A stretch of 64,000 nucleotides of DNA from Drechslerella dactyloides (taxonomy: Eukaryota > Ascomycota > Orbiliomycetes > Orbiliales > Orbiliaceae), in assembly GCA_020064725.1 (NCBI GenBank), contig JAGTWJ010000008.1, positions 2,604,001 to 2,668,000 of the forward strand, read 5' to 3'. Below the pieces are notes generated by a model that saw only the letters and a list, made by a program, of their open reading frames with translations, did no database searches and was not told the DNA's origin. Of the stretch, positions 10,501 to 23,094 are shown piece after piece. Each line of letters opens with the position of its first letter. Within the stretch, counting starts at the first letter, position 1. Made by a program: the position numbers and the translations under genes.

Positions 10501-12808
10501 AAGGTTCCCTCACACAATTTGAGTTGATAAGTTACTAGCCACCTTATCACCTTGAGTCACGTGATCCGCCGGACAGGGTCTGGTAGATCCGACTCATCGC
10601 CCCGGGAGGAACATTGCCAGCAGAATAAAGTTCTGAAGCTATAAAGCTGGGGATGCGGTAGTAATTATAGAAACTATTCTGAGGGTCCTTTGCAAAGACT
10701 TCTTTCTTGAAATCCAGAAGGATTAACGGTACTTGTCGTGCTTTCAGCCGTACGACATGTCTTAATCCCGTCCTTCGAATTTTAACAAGGTTAGCTTTCG
10801 AGTAGCTGTGGTCTTCTTTCTTTTAGTGGCCATCCCAGTTTTTCGGTATCTCCCAGTATCTACGGCAGACTCCTAGCCTGATGTGTCATCGCTCCAAACT
10901 TTGGGGTAAATTTGCAGAGCCAATGCTTGATCCAGTCAACCGAAGATATGAATTTGTGAAAGGTGATCACGAAGCCAATCCCTTATCCGCGACTGTGACC
11001 GTTGCTATACCAGCTCTAATCGTTTTGAGTGGGATAGATTATATCAGGGTGCAACGCTGAAAACGGTGCAATCCTAGAGAAGAGGCTGTGCTGGAAAGGT
11101 GCTGGAAAAGGAGTAATGCGAAAAAAGGTGGAAAGACAACCAGAAAGGCACGCAAAAATTAGGCTAGACCCAATAAAGCAAGTTTACAACACAAAAAGGA
11201 AATAAACCGATCTTTAAAAAAGATTTTTATAATAACTTTTATAAAATTATTAAGTTAGTTATACGAATTTATTTGTTTATAATAAAAGTATTTTTATATA
11301 TTATTTCTGTTACTGTTACACCTGGCCCAGATATCTTGCGGATATCCAAGTCAGTGTCACAGACCTACGATCTTGACAGCACAATCGTATAAGCCTCTGA
11401 TCTAGCAGCTCTTTTGTAACTTCCGAAGCCATAAAAGACTTGAATAGAATCTAAATTCATGATACTGTATAATTGAAAATTTTGGCGCCAATTCAAAATC
11501 AGTTATTCAGCAATAATTGCATGCATGCAGTAGTCTCGAGGATCCTACTTTCCGGGCATGCAGAGCTAAGAGACAAAGTCTCGATAAGCCAACCAATGTG
11601 ACTTCCTTTGTATTTGTATGCAAAAACAATATATCTTTACATAATAGGGGGTTTGCTGGTGGCTTTTCGCATCCTAGATATCCTATTCCGTCTTCATGTT
11701 GCATGACAAGACAGGTCAATTAGTGCCAAGGTCTACGGAGTACAACAGCCTTGTGAGGATGGTCTTAAACTTTCAAGGTAGCGGCTTTTTAGCTGTCCAA
11801 CTTGTTGTCAACCCCACACGACGTAATAGACCTGAAAGGCCCTGCATTGGATCTCTACAGTTTTGATGCCATTCTGCAGTAGGACTTCACTGTTACGTTT
11901 ACCAGCCATAAACGTGTTAGCTCAGGTACAGTAAATCTCCTTTAATCAAACACGGCGGCTTCTGGCTATTCCTGCGGTAAAAGGCGTTGCTGCGGGTTAG
12001 GGAATTTTGTAGATGGACTTTGCTGTTTTTAGAGCCCGCGAATATAGCCCTAAATTGCATCCTCGAGCGCTGCTACGGGAGGTCTTTGTCCCCGTCCTAA
12101 GATTACGGAAGTGATTTTCTGATTAACGCAGTTCGGGCATATTTAGCATCTATCCAACAACCGATAGTTAAATCTATAAAATATTGGAACCATTAGCTCC
12201 CTAATAAGGCTGGATGCTTGTCGGACTATCTCAGTTGATCCTTCCAAATTGTAATATCGATCAACAGGGTTATTTGGACTTAAAAGCTATCAGGAAATAT
12301 TCTACATAAATATTGATTAATTCTTTCGAATTTCTTCCACGTCTATTATCAAACTTCGTAATCTTTGAGGCTGGGTTATGAATATCGGGCGCATATTTGG
12401 GAGTATTACTGAGTAGTAAAGTGCACCCCTCTTGAATTCCAAGACAAGCCGACTGTGGTATACCTGTGTGGTTCTATATCTTAAGATTTCAGTCTACGGT
12501 AACCCTGATGTAGTATAATATCGTTATTTAATAAAGCTCTGCAAGAGAATTCAATCCGGAATACTTATGTAATTATTCGAGCTGCGTTGTTGTAAGAAGC
12601 TTTATAACATTCCAATCTACTTCCTTTCCGCCGTGGTACAGATTTAGACCTTAACCCTCAAGTCGTTATCGCGATGCTGCGAAGCTGGCTGAAAAACACC
12701 ACCAAAGATTTGTATCTTTTTTGGAGATCCTCTTTAAATAATATTGTAGTAGACGACCTAACTGTTTATGCAAGTCGCCTATACCTCTCTTACCAACCGC
12801 TACCCTTC
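10501..12808. other. Gene-poor stretch
   Basis: Stops are dense in all frames, the longest frames are about 70 codons on both strands near 11510-11720, and none has domain character. An AT-rich spot lies at 11210-11310. Probably decayed sequence. Confidence 0.45.
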
Positions 12809-13698
12809 TCATAGAAAGATATGCATGCCAGCGATGCCAAAGAACAAAACCGCCGCCACCCCGACAATCGCGGGCACGAACACAAGTACAGCACTCTCTG
12901 GCTCGCTGATCGTATTTCTCGTTTCCTGGCGAGCGGCGGCGTAAAAGTCGCTGAGAGACGTTTGTACGGGTGGTGTTGGTGTTGGCCCCGGAGTGGCGCT
13001 AATGGTAGGCATAGGCGTAGGTCGGTAAAATGATGCTACCGTTATAGCGTAATCGCTCGCCCAGGCGCTGATTGTTGAGCACGCATCTCTAAGCAAGTCC
13101 TGTTTCATCGATACTTTTGTTAGTGGACGTGAAAAAACGAACGAATTCTCCCGTTTTTGCCGCCGCTGCTGTCTAGTAACAGAACCAAGGAAGACTTCGG
13201 GGAAAAGACACCTACAGGATATAGATCGCGGCAGTTGTCGATCTGATCCAATATAATCTGCGCGCGAGCCAATTCGTACATATAATACCCCTGGCCATAT
13301 GCTTGCGTCGCAAGCGAGTTCCCATCCCGGGCGGCCAGTAATGCGGCAAAGGCGATCTTGTTTGCGACTTTCGCCTCGTTGAAAGCGAAAATGCTAAAGA
13401 TTCCAAAACATATCGCGGCGGCTGTGCCGATAATGGTCCACACAAGTGGGCCCCAGTCCTTTAGATTTTTGTTGAATCGCCAGGCCCATCTCGTGCAGCG
13501 GCCGGTGTGTTGTGGATCTCTATCCCGGATCTGGGTTAACAGGAAGTCAATGTTCTTCAGCGTTCTGAGAGTTTCGTCTCCGTCAGGTCGTACAGCTGGG
13601 CCGGCCTGTAATTCAATTAGCTACTAGTTCATTTTTGGCGCTTTGATATATTCAGATCTTACAGCCGAAGCTTGTGCTGGTTGAATATAATCTGTCAT
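12809..13698 (-). CDS. Two-TM lineage-specific membrane protein, three exons
   Basis: The exons are 13698-13663, 13605-13216 and 13099-12809. They give 238 residues in phase 0 throughout. Intron 1 is 57 bp (GTAAGA/TACAG, branch CTAAT) and intron 2 is 116 bp (GTAGGT/AACAG, branch CACTAAC). Stops in each intron and the matching phases support the model. The protein has a charged soluble N terminus (about residues 1-66), a membrane segment at 67-87, and a loop of about 120 residues with Cys137 and Cys149. A Pro/Thr-rich stretch (about 168-186) follows, and a second hydrophobic segment fills the last 27 residues. I do not recognise a family. The loop is probably exoplasmic, with the two Cys able to pair. 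It sits alone between decayed stretches, with normal base use compared with the AT tracts. The start is the only ATG that joins to exon 2 in frame. Confidence 0.65.
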
Positions 13699-14827
13699 GA
13701 TGGTATCCCTGTAGGACATATCGAACCTAGATGGACTTATGGTGGTGGGAAGCGAGCGTACGGAGCCGTGGGCGAATTTATGGAGCTAGTCTAATGATTA
13801 TATATATAGGTTTCAGTAGTGATCTTGTGCAGCTGGCGACATGATTGTTCGAACTTCTTTCTTGGGCTAGAAGTTTGGACCCTAATAGACACTATTTATA
13901 GGTCCGTTAGATGCAAATGTTTTCAGCCTCGATTTGCTAGCTACTCATAGGTAATCCAGCCTCGCCCAGTTTTAAAGCTGGCGGAAAGGAGGCGAAACGT
14001 TTAAGAGGATTGCTTTCGGGCTCATGTTCTCTTTCTCTATCTCTCAAAGAGCCTAATCTGTTTTGCTAGAGCAAGGTAGAAATCGAAACGGGCCTATAAC
14101 ATGAATACCATTTCGCCCGGGTTTGTGTACATCTATCTGAGCCAACACAGCTGTTCGGCGTTGTTCCCGTATATCACCCAGTCTTCACTCCGTGAGAACC
14201 ACAAACACGCGTTAACCATGCCCTCACGGGGAACAAATCACGGACTCGTTAAGAAGAACGTATGATATTTATTTATTTCTAACTATTCATTCGTACTCTA
14301 TGTCGATTTCTCGAGGTTTTGTGCAACACCTGAAACCTGCACTTTCCGGCGGCGTGATCGCGGGGTTTGGGTCTTCGGCTGAGTTATCTTTACGTTGTTT
14401 TCGCTGTTCAGCCTCTAGCGTAGGTGTTATGTATTATGGGATTGTATGTAGGTTGCTTGATTCATGATCTCTAGCTGGAGGCCCCTGAGATCTCTCGATT
14501 AAGCGTGCCATTGGGCAGGTTCTAAAACTCCTGAATAAATATTTATCGCGATATTTTGAGTTTTATTATTTTTTTTTAAACAGGTGAGGAAGAACGGGCT
14601 GTTAAGGGGAGACGTCGAAAGATGTCGACCGATTTTAAAATTGGGCAAGTTGAAGGTACGTTTATCTCGAAATTTCATATTTTATGTTAATGATTTTTGT
14701 AAGCAATCGTATATGGACGAGTCTAAATATCAGGCTAATACACAAATGTCATGGGCATAGTGAGGTACTTAAGTATATTATTTTATTTAAATTTCCTATT
14801 TGATAAATCTTTATTTTAGATTTATAT
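13699..14827. other. Intergenic stretch, no gene seen
   Basis: The first part is the likely promoter of the minus-strand gene ending upstream at 13698. No other frame or repeat is supported. A short T-rich run at 14570-14578 precedes a degraded area. Confidence 0.4.
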
Positions 14828-15073
14828 TGTTATGAGATAACAGCGCAATACCCGAATATCCTGTACAGACCCAACATCCATACTGACACCCATTCCACCT
14901 GGTATGCGAAGTAATGGCGTAGCTATGCACCTTGTGGATTGAACTCCCATACCAGACGCATGCCTATATAGGCTTACCCTACACAGAACCCGGAACCACA
15001 GAGAACGCTCCGCCACATAGAAAGATAACAACAATATTAAATAGGCTGGCTATTGAGATACTGTGGTTTAGGC
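14828..15073. repeat. Rearranged LTR-like repeat, two halves in opposite orientation
   Basis: From 14828 to about 15028 the sequence is the reverse complement of the LTR 3' half (TGTTATGAGATAACAGC, GAATATCCTGTACAGACC). It then switches at about 15028-15033 to the + orientation block AACAACAATATTAAATAGGC ending GGTTTAGG. The join lies within a few bases of AGATAACAACAA. Confidence 0.6.
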
Positions 15074-15214
15074 TGGTTGCAGCGGCGCGGTCCTTGGGAC
15101 TAGTCGCTTCGCAGGCCAGAGGCCAGCGGGCTGGACGGAACCCACGAACTACAGCACCATCCCTGCCTACCAAGGAACCAGTTCCTTAGGCGGAAGAAAC
15201 ACGTCAAACCAATA

Positions 15215-15729
15215 AAACACCTGCACCGGAGTCCCAAGGACGACCTAGACTTTGCAACAAAACGAATGGCGCATTATTATAACAAGAAAAAAACCAAAGC
15301 AACTCTTCTAAAGGAAAGAGACAAACTGTACCTACTTGCGGAAAAATTCAAAAGCAAACGACCAAACCAAAAACTTGACTACCAGAAACTTGGACCATAC
15401 ACCATCACCAAAAACTCGAATGAACACTTCTTTGAACTCTATATCCCAGGAAACTCTTGAATCTACAAGACCTTTCACATCTCTCTGCTCAAGCCCGTAC
15501 CGACCGGACTCAGAGAAGTTGAAAACCTGGAAATCGAGGAAGATGGCGATAACGAATACGAGATCTAGAAATCCTAGATCTCCGTATCAACCCAGATACG
15601 TTAGAGAACGAATTCCTTATCAGACGGAAGGATACCCCGGAGGAAGATTCACGGCAACCGGAAGGGAATGTCGCACCTGAACGCGTCAGACAATACCTTG
15701 ACGAATCCGATACTCGCACAGCAGGGTAA
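15215..15729 (+). pseudogene. Ty3/gypsy pol, 3' end of integrase with chromodomain-like tail
   Basis: This is the C-terminal end of a Ty3/gypsy polyprotein. It reads DLDFATKRMAHYYNKK, then DKLYLL, KLGPYTI and, after a TGA, IYKTFHISLLKPV. These match the usual order (basic helix, DKVYLL, KLGPF, RIHPVFHVSLLKP) after the integrase core. The TGA at 15458-15460 replaces the family Arg codon CGA. A frameshift near 15566 then restores a chromodomain-like stretch with EILDLRINPDT, NEFLIRRKD and PEEDSRQPEGN, ending with TAA at 15729. The aromatic cage residues usual in chromodomains are not kept. Reverse transcriptase, RNase H and the integrase core are missing upstream, where a rearranged LTR-like repeat lies instead. 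It is a non-functional fragment with limited RIP. Confidence 0.7.
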
Positions 15730-16240
15730 GATCCACCACCCCGACGACGAGGACGACCTTGAAATAAAACTACCTGGGGACTAGATCCCCAAGCAGCAAC
15801 ACAAGCCTGCAACCATCAGAGTTGAACCATGATATAAGACAGCGACAATACTCACTCATCAAGAGCCCGAGCACACATACAAATCTCCCCACAACGAAGA
15901 CGATAAATCAAGGAATTTAAAGAATCGAAGCACGCGGTGCGACGATCCGAAACCCCAACAGAAGAAGAAGCATTAGCCCTAGCGGCCCAACGTTCAGACA
16001 CCTCACCAGAAAGAAAATCAGCCAGCTGTTGCTGACACACAAAACAATTCGCACACACCGACATGACGGAGGAAGACGAAGAGAGGAAAGACCCAACCAA
16101 GGAAGCAAGAAAGACAATATTTATCTTACCCCTCTTTGTGCAACGGAAACACACGGAACCAACTCCTTAATTCTGAAAACTACGCCACGGATACGGCACA
16201 TTTGGGAACTAATTAAATTTAGCGACTCTGATTAGCTCTT
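15730..16240 (+). other. Probable element tail downstream of the gypsy pol fragment
   Basis: Frames on the + strand show charged, Glu/Lys/Arg-rich peptides with scattered stops (for example TEEDEERKDPTKEARKT near 16065-16115), preceded by a Cys/His cluster. This could be a basic extension or second ORF of the same retroelement. I cannot assign it. Confidence 0.3.
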
Positions 16241-16639
16241 ATACAAATTACATTCCTGTACCTTGAAATCAATTTCCATTTGTAGTAATGCTGTCATCCT
16301 ATGCGATACATCGTCGAAGGCTTGCGATATTCCGTTCATTCTACATAGCATCTTAGACTAATAAATCATTTGCCTAGAAGGGGAAGTTTGGCGCCAGTAT
16401 GCAGGAAAGACATCGAGATATAGATGTATGACTAAGTGCTAAGCAGGGAAGAGAGTTGGTCTGACTACTAGAACGTTCTAGAAGGCCGTTTCGAGAGCTA
16501 TAAATATATGCGTTCTCTGGCGCCTTCTAAAGGTTTGAGATTTTGAAAAGATCAATAATATTAACCGGATGAATTTGAGGGGGGCTTCGTCGCTCATCTT
16601 CTTTAAAGAAGAGCTTTCACATCTAATAATTGTAAGAAT
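16241..16639. other. Short gap without gene
   Basis: No coding or repeat feature recognised. It forms the 3' flank of the WD40 remnant. Confidence 0.4.
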
Positions 16640-17230
16640 TCAAGGATCGAAATTGAACTCAACGAAAGAAACACCACCGGAAGCATGGCCTAAAGCAACA
16701 AGGTTTCCACAAGAAGCCGAACAATTCGCTCTATGACTATGCGGAAGCCAAATGAGCCTTTCTTTGCCTCGAGCTAACCATTCACCAACGGAAATAATTC
16801 TGGTTTGGTCTACCTCCCAAGACACTGGGAGGTGCGTGTCCAACTGCCAATTATTAGCGTTGATGTAACGACTATCTCTTTGGGAAAATAATTGAGCAAC
16901 TGGGGTGTCAGTAACACGCCCCACCAGCATACGCACCGGCGTCCCGGCGGCCGCGTCCCACAGCCTGACTGTCCCGTCATAGGATGCCGATGCCAGAACC
17001 TTGCCGTCGGGAGAGAACGCGGCGGCCACGACAGAACCTGTATGCCCCTCCAGCGTCCGCACCGGCGTCCCGGCGGCCGCGTCCCACAGCCTGACTGTCC
17101 TGTCACGGGATGCCGATGCCAGGACCTTGCTGTCGGGAGCGAACGCGACGGCCCTGACCCAAGCCGTATGCCCTTCCAGCGTCTGCAGCAGAGTATCCCA
17201 AGACTCTGGTATCCTTGTTACAATCCAGAC
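16640..17230 (-). pseudogene. C-terminal WD40 remnant of a NACHT-WD40 (NWD/HET-E type) gene
   Basis: An open frame of 197 codons starts just after a TAG at 17231-17233 and has no Met at its beginning, so the 5' part of the gene is missing. It opens with RIPESWDTLLQTLEGHT, the junction seen between the NACHT region and the first WD40 unit in fungal NWD proteins. Two WD40 units of exactly 42 residues (126 bp) follow, each with LEGHT, KVLASAS and TVRLWDAAAGTPVR. The tail has more diverged blade-like sequence ending VEFNFDP. The two units share long identical DNA blocks, as in NWD families under concerted evolution. NWD proteins act in non-self recognition, with the WD40 domain sensing the ligand. 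No NACHT motif is found upstream of 17231, where DNA becomes AT-rich. It is probably a relic cut off by rearrangement. Confidence 0.7.
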
Positions 17231-17915
17231 CTAGCTTGAGAGACTAAGAGAGAATATAGCTCTGATAATATTTCTCTCTGGTGAAAAAAAGAGGGCCAAA
17301 TAGTATACTTGCAGTGGTGCTTTGGTAATTATGGATTGATTAAATGTAATAAATCTTTTTGTGTTTTAGAGAAATTCTGACAATTTACTAGTTTGATTAT
17401 TATATTATATTATATTATTCTATAAGTGCTGAACTAGTACAAACTAAAGGATGAGGATGCTGTGTTTTGTGGTTTACTGAGATTAGTGACTGTAAATTTT
17501 TGATTAGGTATAAGTTGTTTGTGGATATTCTAAGGAGACTTGTTGCTTTGAGCTAGTGCAGTAGGTGCTTTTGCAGGAATGTGTTAGTTTGGTTATTATT
17601 TATGAGACTTTGCCAGTCTTGTTTTAAGTGATATACCTAGTAGCGACAGGTGTACTGAAGCTTTCCTGGGAAATGTTTTTTGATTATGTTTCTATTAATC
17701 TCTGATTGAAGCTTTCTGGGATGATATAAGTTGTATATATCTATTTTTAATCCACTAGAGCTAGATATCTGCCTAATATATTTATTAGTAATTATTCTAT
17801 ATAATTCCCTTTTATCTACCTAAAAAGGACTTTTCCCCTGGAGTGAATGGTTCAGAAGGAAATCATGAAATGACAGGTGAAATGTTCTGATTAGAGTGTG
17901 GATGTTTTTAGATAT
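17231..17915. other. Gap between WD40 remnant and LTR-like repeat
   Basis: No gene is seen. G and T dominate the + strand with C reduced, which looks like mild RIP. The missing 5' part of the WD40 gene is not recognisable here. Confidence 0.4.
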
Positions 17916-18439
17916 TGTTACACTTCGGCCCAGAACCGGGTCGAACGCACTTTACTCTGAAGTCCCTGACTCTTAGTTGCTACTGTATGGGGTTTTTAAT
18001 GGAGGGAGATAAGTATATATTGAGTATAATAGTAATTGTTGGAATAGAGTGTGTAACAACAATAGTAAATAGGCTGGCTATTGAGATACTATGGTTTAGG
18101 CGTTGACTGATGATTCCCAAGAGGAAGTCATCAATCAATCTGGTGGAGCAGGCTGGTTAAATACATGATGTCTGATACATAGAAGGATAGGGATGTGTTG
18201 ATGTGTTGTGCTCAGTGCTCAGTGGTGAGCGCTGATCAAGTCCTGCTCATCTGGTGGTTCTTCAGATGCAGGTCCAGGTTCTATGTAGGCTTATCCTACA
18301 TAGATGTGCGTCCCGTATAGGAGCTCAATTCATATGGTGCATGAGTACTATGTTATTGTATGTTCTATGTGGGTTGGATGTTGGTGAGGGAATATGGTCT
18401 GTACAGGATATTTGGGTGCTGAGCTGTTATCCCATAACA
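17916..18439 (+). repeat. LTR-like repeat, best preserved copy (524 bp)
   Basis: It starts TGTTACACTTCGGCC and ends CTGTTATCCCATAACA, giving TGTTA/TAACA inverted ends. It serves as reference for copies at 76, 3962, 4729, 6033, 10245, 14828, 50263 and 60613. Internal landmarks are GATAAGTATATATTGAG (a possible TATA region), GTGTGTAACAACAATAGTAA, AGGCTGGTTAAATACATGAT and TGTACAGGATATTTGGGTGC. Flanks GATAT and CTTGG do not form a target duplication. Confidence 0.7.
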
Positions 18440-21400
18440 CTTGGTTCTAATTTTTACACCAGCATCCCTTGAAAAAAAAAACCAGGATACAAAATACGTG
18501 GTGCGACTCATCTTTCAGAACACTCAAGATGTGCAGCATGGAAGACCAAAGCTTGCAATACACTACAGAATAATTATAATATTAGTGTTTGAGTTAATAG
18601 AATAGGACTTTAGTAAGATATTTGGAAGAAGTGACTTATATATTACAAGCTTCTCATATTGTAGTATATCTTTAATTTTAATTATTAATTAAGATTGATA
18701 TGACGTAGTTGATAGTAGCATAGATGTTGTTGTTGTTAATACTTAAAGTAGGAAGCTCCAGTTCATAAATAGTATGAATCTGCTTGTTTTTATCAAAATT
18801 ATAAAAATATATCTGATGATATTTGTATAATAGCTGAAAGAGCTAATGGCTGGCTTGGAATGGTAGATTATAGAGTAATATATAAGATTTAATTATTTTA
18901 TAATTTAATATATAATAATAAATTGGTAATTTAGGATAACTTGATTTAGATAGGGATACTTTTTTGCTATTTCTAGTTTTTCTGCTAATGTAAATAAGTT
19001 GAATATAAAGTTATTATGTACTTAAACAGAAATAAAATCTTGTGTTTATTGATGTTTTTTGAAGTTATCTGTTAATTGTTGTTTGAGTGGAATATTTTAA
19101 AAGATAGCTGTATGGGAAGCTATGGATCTATTGACTTAGTTGTAAGTGGAGTATATTATATAAGTGTAGTTGATTGAGAAATGAATATAACAGCTACTTT
19201 GATATTATAATAGACTTGAATTATAAAATTGGGATTAGTCTTAATAATTTTATTGATAGAAAAGTTTAGTTAAATTAGCTATTATCTAAATCAAGAATAA
19301 ATTGTATTTAATATATAGATTTATATTGATGTTTTTTAATATTATTTTAGTAAGTATTTTAATGGTGTATTAATAGTATATAAAAATTAAAAATATTAGA
19401 AAGCCAAATATTTAAGAGGCTTGATATAAGTAATATTATAAATTTATATACTTCTTTGTTATAATTGTATAGTATTATGGCAACAATTATTTTGATTAAT
19501 ATAGAAAAATAGTAGATTAAACTAAGATTCAGAATATAATAAAATATAAATTTAAAAATAGTGACTTTTTAATTAAGGTGTTTAAAGTGGCTGGCCACAC
19601 TACTTCCAAAGAAACTATTAGTGGTAGTATGGATAGTAATAAATGATTGGCTCTGCTTAGAAATACACTTCTTAAATTAATATACCTTGATTACTGATAT
19701 TTATTAAAGTAAAATAAAGATAATTATTATATTATACTATTTATGTATTTATATTACTAATTATAAATTTAGAATATATAAATTATAAATTCCAAAAGTT
19801 TATATATAATAAAAATCTCTAGAAATATACTGAAAAATTTAATATAATTTCTGAAATTCTACTAAATGCTATATAATAGTTTTTATGGAGAATTCCAAAA
19901 ATAATAGCTGTTTTAATTATAAAAATATTACTAGAAGTAGTATAGCTAAATTTAAATAAAGATTTTAAATAAGTTAAGAAGGTAGTAATAAATCTTAAAT
20001 TTATAAAAGATATTTCTTAGTATGTAAATATAGACCAAGTTTATGGTGATTATTTCTTTTGTTATCTGTAGTTTCTAAAATAAATTATTAAATTATTAAA
20101 TCTGGGATGGGTTTCTATTTATATTAGACAAGTTTTTTGGTAGTTAATAAGTTAAATAGGGAGGGGGTGGCCAATAGCTATAAAATTTTGTGATAATTTG
20201 ATATGTGGTTCATATATAAATTTTTTGTTTTAAATTCTACTTATATTAGGATGTTTTTTGAAATAAGATACAAATCTATAGTCTATCATATATGTGTGTA
20301 TATATACTCTCAACAGTAACTAAAGATTTTATATGTAGTTTATCTTACTATAGAATAAATACTTAACTATTGAAATTAATTTATTATCTTTACTATAGTA
20401 ATTAATCTTGAATTATTAGAAATATATATTACCTATACTAAATTTTTAAATAATTATTCAAAATAGGCTAAAATTTAAACAAAATTTATTTTGGGAATAT
20501 ATCAGTAAGCCACAGAAATTATAAATATATAAATACTATAAAAATTTATATTATTATATTAGAATAAATATCAGCTGTGTGCAAACTCCTAGCCCAACTA
20601 TTCTAAGGCTTTTAAATAAAATCAAAAAAAATTATTTTATAAATATACTAATTCAATTAAATAATATAATTAGTTTTTAACAAGCTTCATAGTCCCTTCA
20701 AATATATAAGACTTCATATATCAAATATTTTTTAAATCTAAAAAAAAAACATTAAACCCCTTCTATTAACAAACTACTGTAAAAATATACTAAACATCTA
20801 ACCCAGCCACTATATAGAATATAATTTGAATATAATATATCTTATTATTAATAAATCTTCTATTATTATAAAAATTATCTATTCCTTATTATCATTAATT
20901 CTAATACTCTTAAAATCATATCTTTACATTGTAACAATTGTTTAGATATTTGGGAACAGATAACTAAACATTATTTGATATTGTCTTTTTTTTTATTTCT
21001 GTATTTTCTGCAGATTTTAGGTAGATTAATATAATGGCTAGTTAAATATCTATATTTCTTATCTATTCTTGTAATATATTAGTGGTGTCTATATATTTAC
21101 TTTTGATAAATTATTACTAGTGATTAAATAAAGTAGCATTTCCTAAGGTTAATACTTATTAGATTTAATTAGTATATTCTAAACCTTAATTCAGATTTTG
21201 AGGTATTGTTTAATATTTTTTCTATTTTTTTTAATGGTATATTTGCTGTCCCTAATAGTGTTACTATAAGTTTTTATATTAAGTAGGTTTTATATATTTT
21301 TAATTTAATCTTTAGATTTAGTTATAGATTTTTTGATTATAGTTTTATGTTTATTCAGAAATTTTATTATGATATTTATAATATATTTAGGAGTTAATAA

Positions 21401-22845
21401 TTTTATTAGAGTTAAATATTTAGTTTTTTTTAAACAAAAAACTAATATTTATAAATTTATATTATAGATTGTAATTGTGCTGATTAAGGAATATTAATCA
21501 TTTAAATCTTATATATGACTTTTTTTTATAGAATAATCTAGAAGAATATTTTAGTATTTGTTGGAGTATATTACAAATTATTCTTATTATATTTTAATTA
21601 ATATTGAATACCTAACTATAAAAAAGGTCTTTGTTTAATTTAAATATTAATATACCAGAAATTTACTTATATTATAGAAAAGATTTAAAATAAAATATAT
21701 TATAGGTTTAAGTACTTCTAAAAATATCACATAAAACAGAAAATAAATTATATAAACTATAATAAACAATATAAAAGAATAAATATAAGTAAAAACAAAA
21801 AAACCTAAAAACAGAAAAAAAGATATTTTATTTTTATATTTAGAATTATTATATCCACTTCTGCTTCTTAAACATAACTAATATCTTTATATTTTTAAAA
21901 AAAGATTTCCTCTTATATATAAAAGATAATAATATTGATATAGTCAACTTAAAGACTAGGATCCCTTCTGATACAAATATATTAGACAGCAATCTAATTT
22001 AAATAATTATCTAAATAATATTTCTAATATATAGATAAAGTTGGTTATAAATATAAGTTTCTTTTTTTTAAAACTTTATATTAATTTGATATTGTATAGA
22101 AATAATATTTAAAAATAATAAATAAAAGTTTATAGAAAAATATATATCTATTAAATTTAGATTAAATATATCTTTATTTTTATTTAATTTAATAATAATA
22201 ATAATTTAGATAATTTTTTAATTAAGCTTATATTTATTAATATATTTTTAGTAGATTTATAGGCTAGTCTTAAATTTGGTTTTATATAATAATAGTAATA
22301 ATAATTAGATTTAATAAAATTTTATTTAAATATATATAAAGTTATATTTAATTTATATTATAGAATTTTTAGTATTAATAATTATAAACAAGATATAAAA
22401 TTATTTATAATAATGAATTTTTATACTATTTTTAATAGTGGTAGTTTATGTAAAATTATAATTATATAAATAATAAAGGTGTTGAATTTAATATAACTTA
22501 ATATATATAATAATGTTTAAAAAGATAGATTTTTTTTTATACTTAGATTTAGATTTTACTAAAGGTAATATTATAAAAAAAATATAAAATATGGATTAAT
22601 AATGATTTCTTAAAGTTAGATAATAATAATATATAAAAAAAAAAAAAAAAGTAATAAAATTAAAAATAAAAAAAAAATATTTATATTATTGTTATTTATT
22701 AAATAATTAATGGTTTTGATAATTATAAACTATTTTATAATACTTGATTTTTATTAATTAATAGTAAGAAATTTAGATTTCTAATAATATATTAAAATAT
22801 TACTAATTCTATAGTATTTTATATAAGTATTATAATAATTATATA

Positions 22846-23094
22846 ACGTCAACAATAAGCGACTGGACCAGACAAGCGACCGGACCACCCCCCTTGTATA
22901 TTTCTTTAATTTAATATAAAAAAAATTTAAAAAAATATTTTTAGATTTGTAATAGTTTATATAAACAAGATTAATTTTATTCTAATTTTAAATTAATTAT
23001 TGATTAAGTTATCAATAAAAAGTGTTTTGGTAGGGTGTTGGTTTATATGGGGTGGTCCGCTCGCTTGTGTGGTCCGCTCGCTTGTGGAATACGT
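22846..23094 (+). mobile_element. 249-bp TA-flanked element with two different end types
   Basis: It is flanked by TA (22844-22845 and 23095-23096). The left end ACGTCAACAATAAGCGACTG resembles the ends of the element at 26713, while the right end, read inward from 23094, is ACGTATTCCACAAGCGAGCG as in the element at 40624. Both ends carry the doubled AAGCGA..GGACCA motif. The interior is AT-rich and non-coding. Confidence 0.8.
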
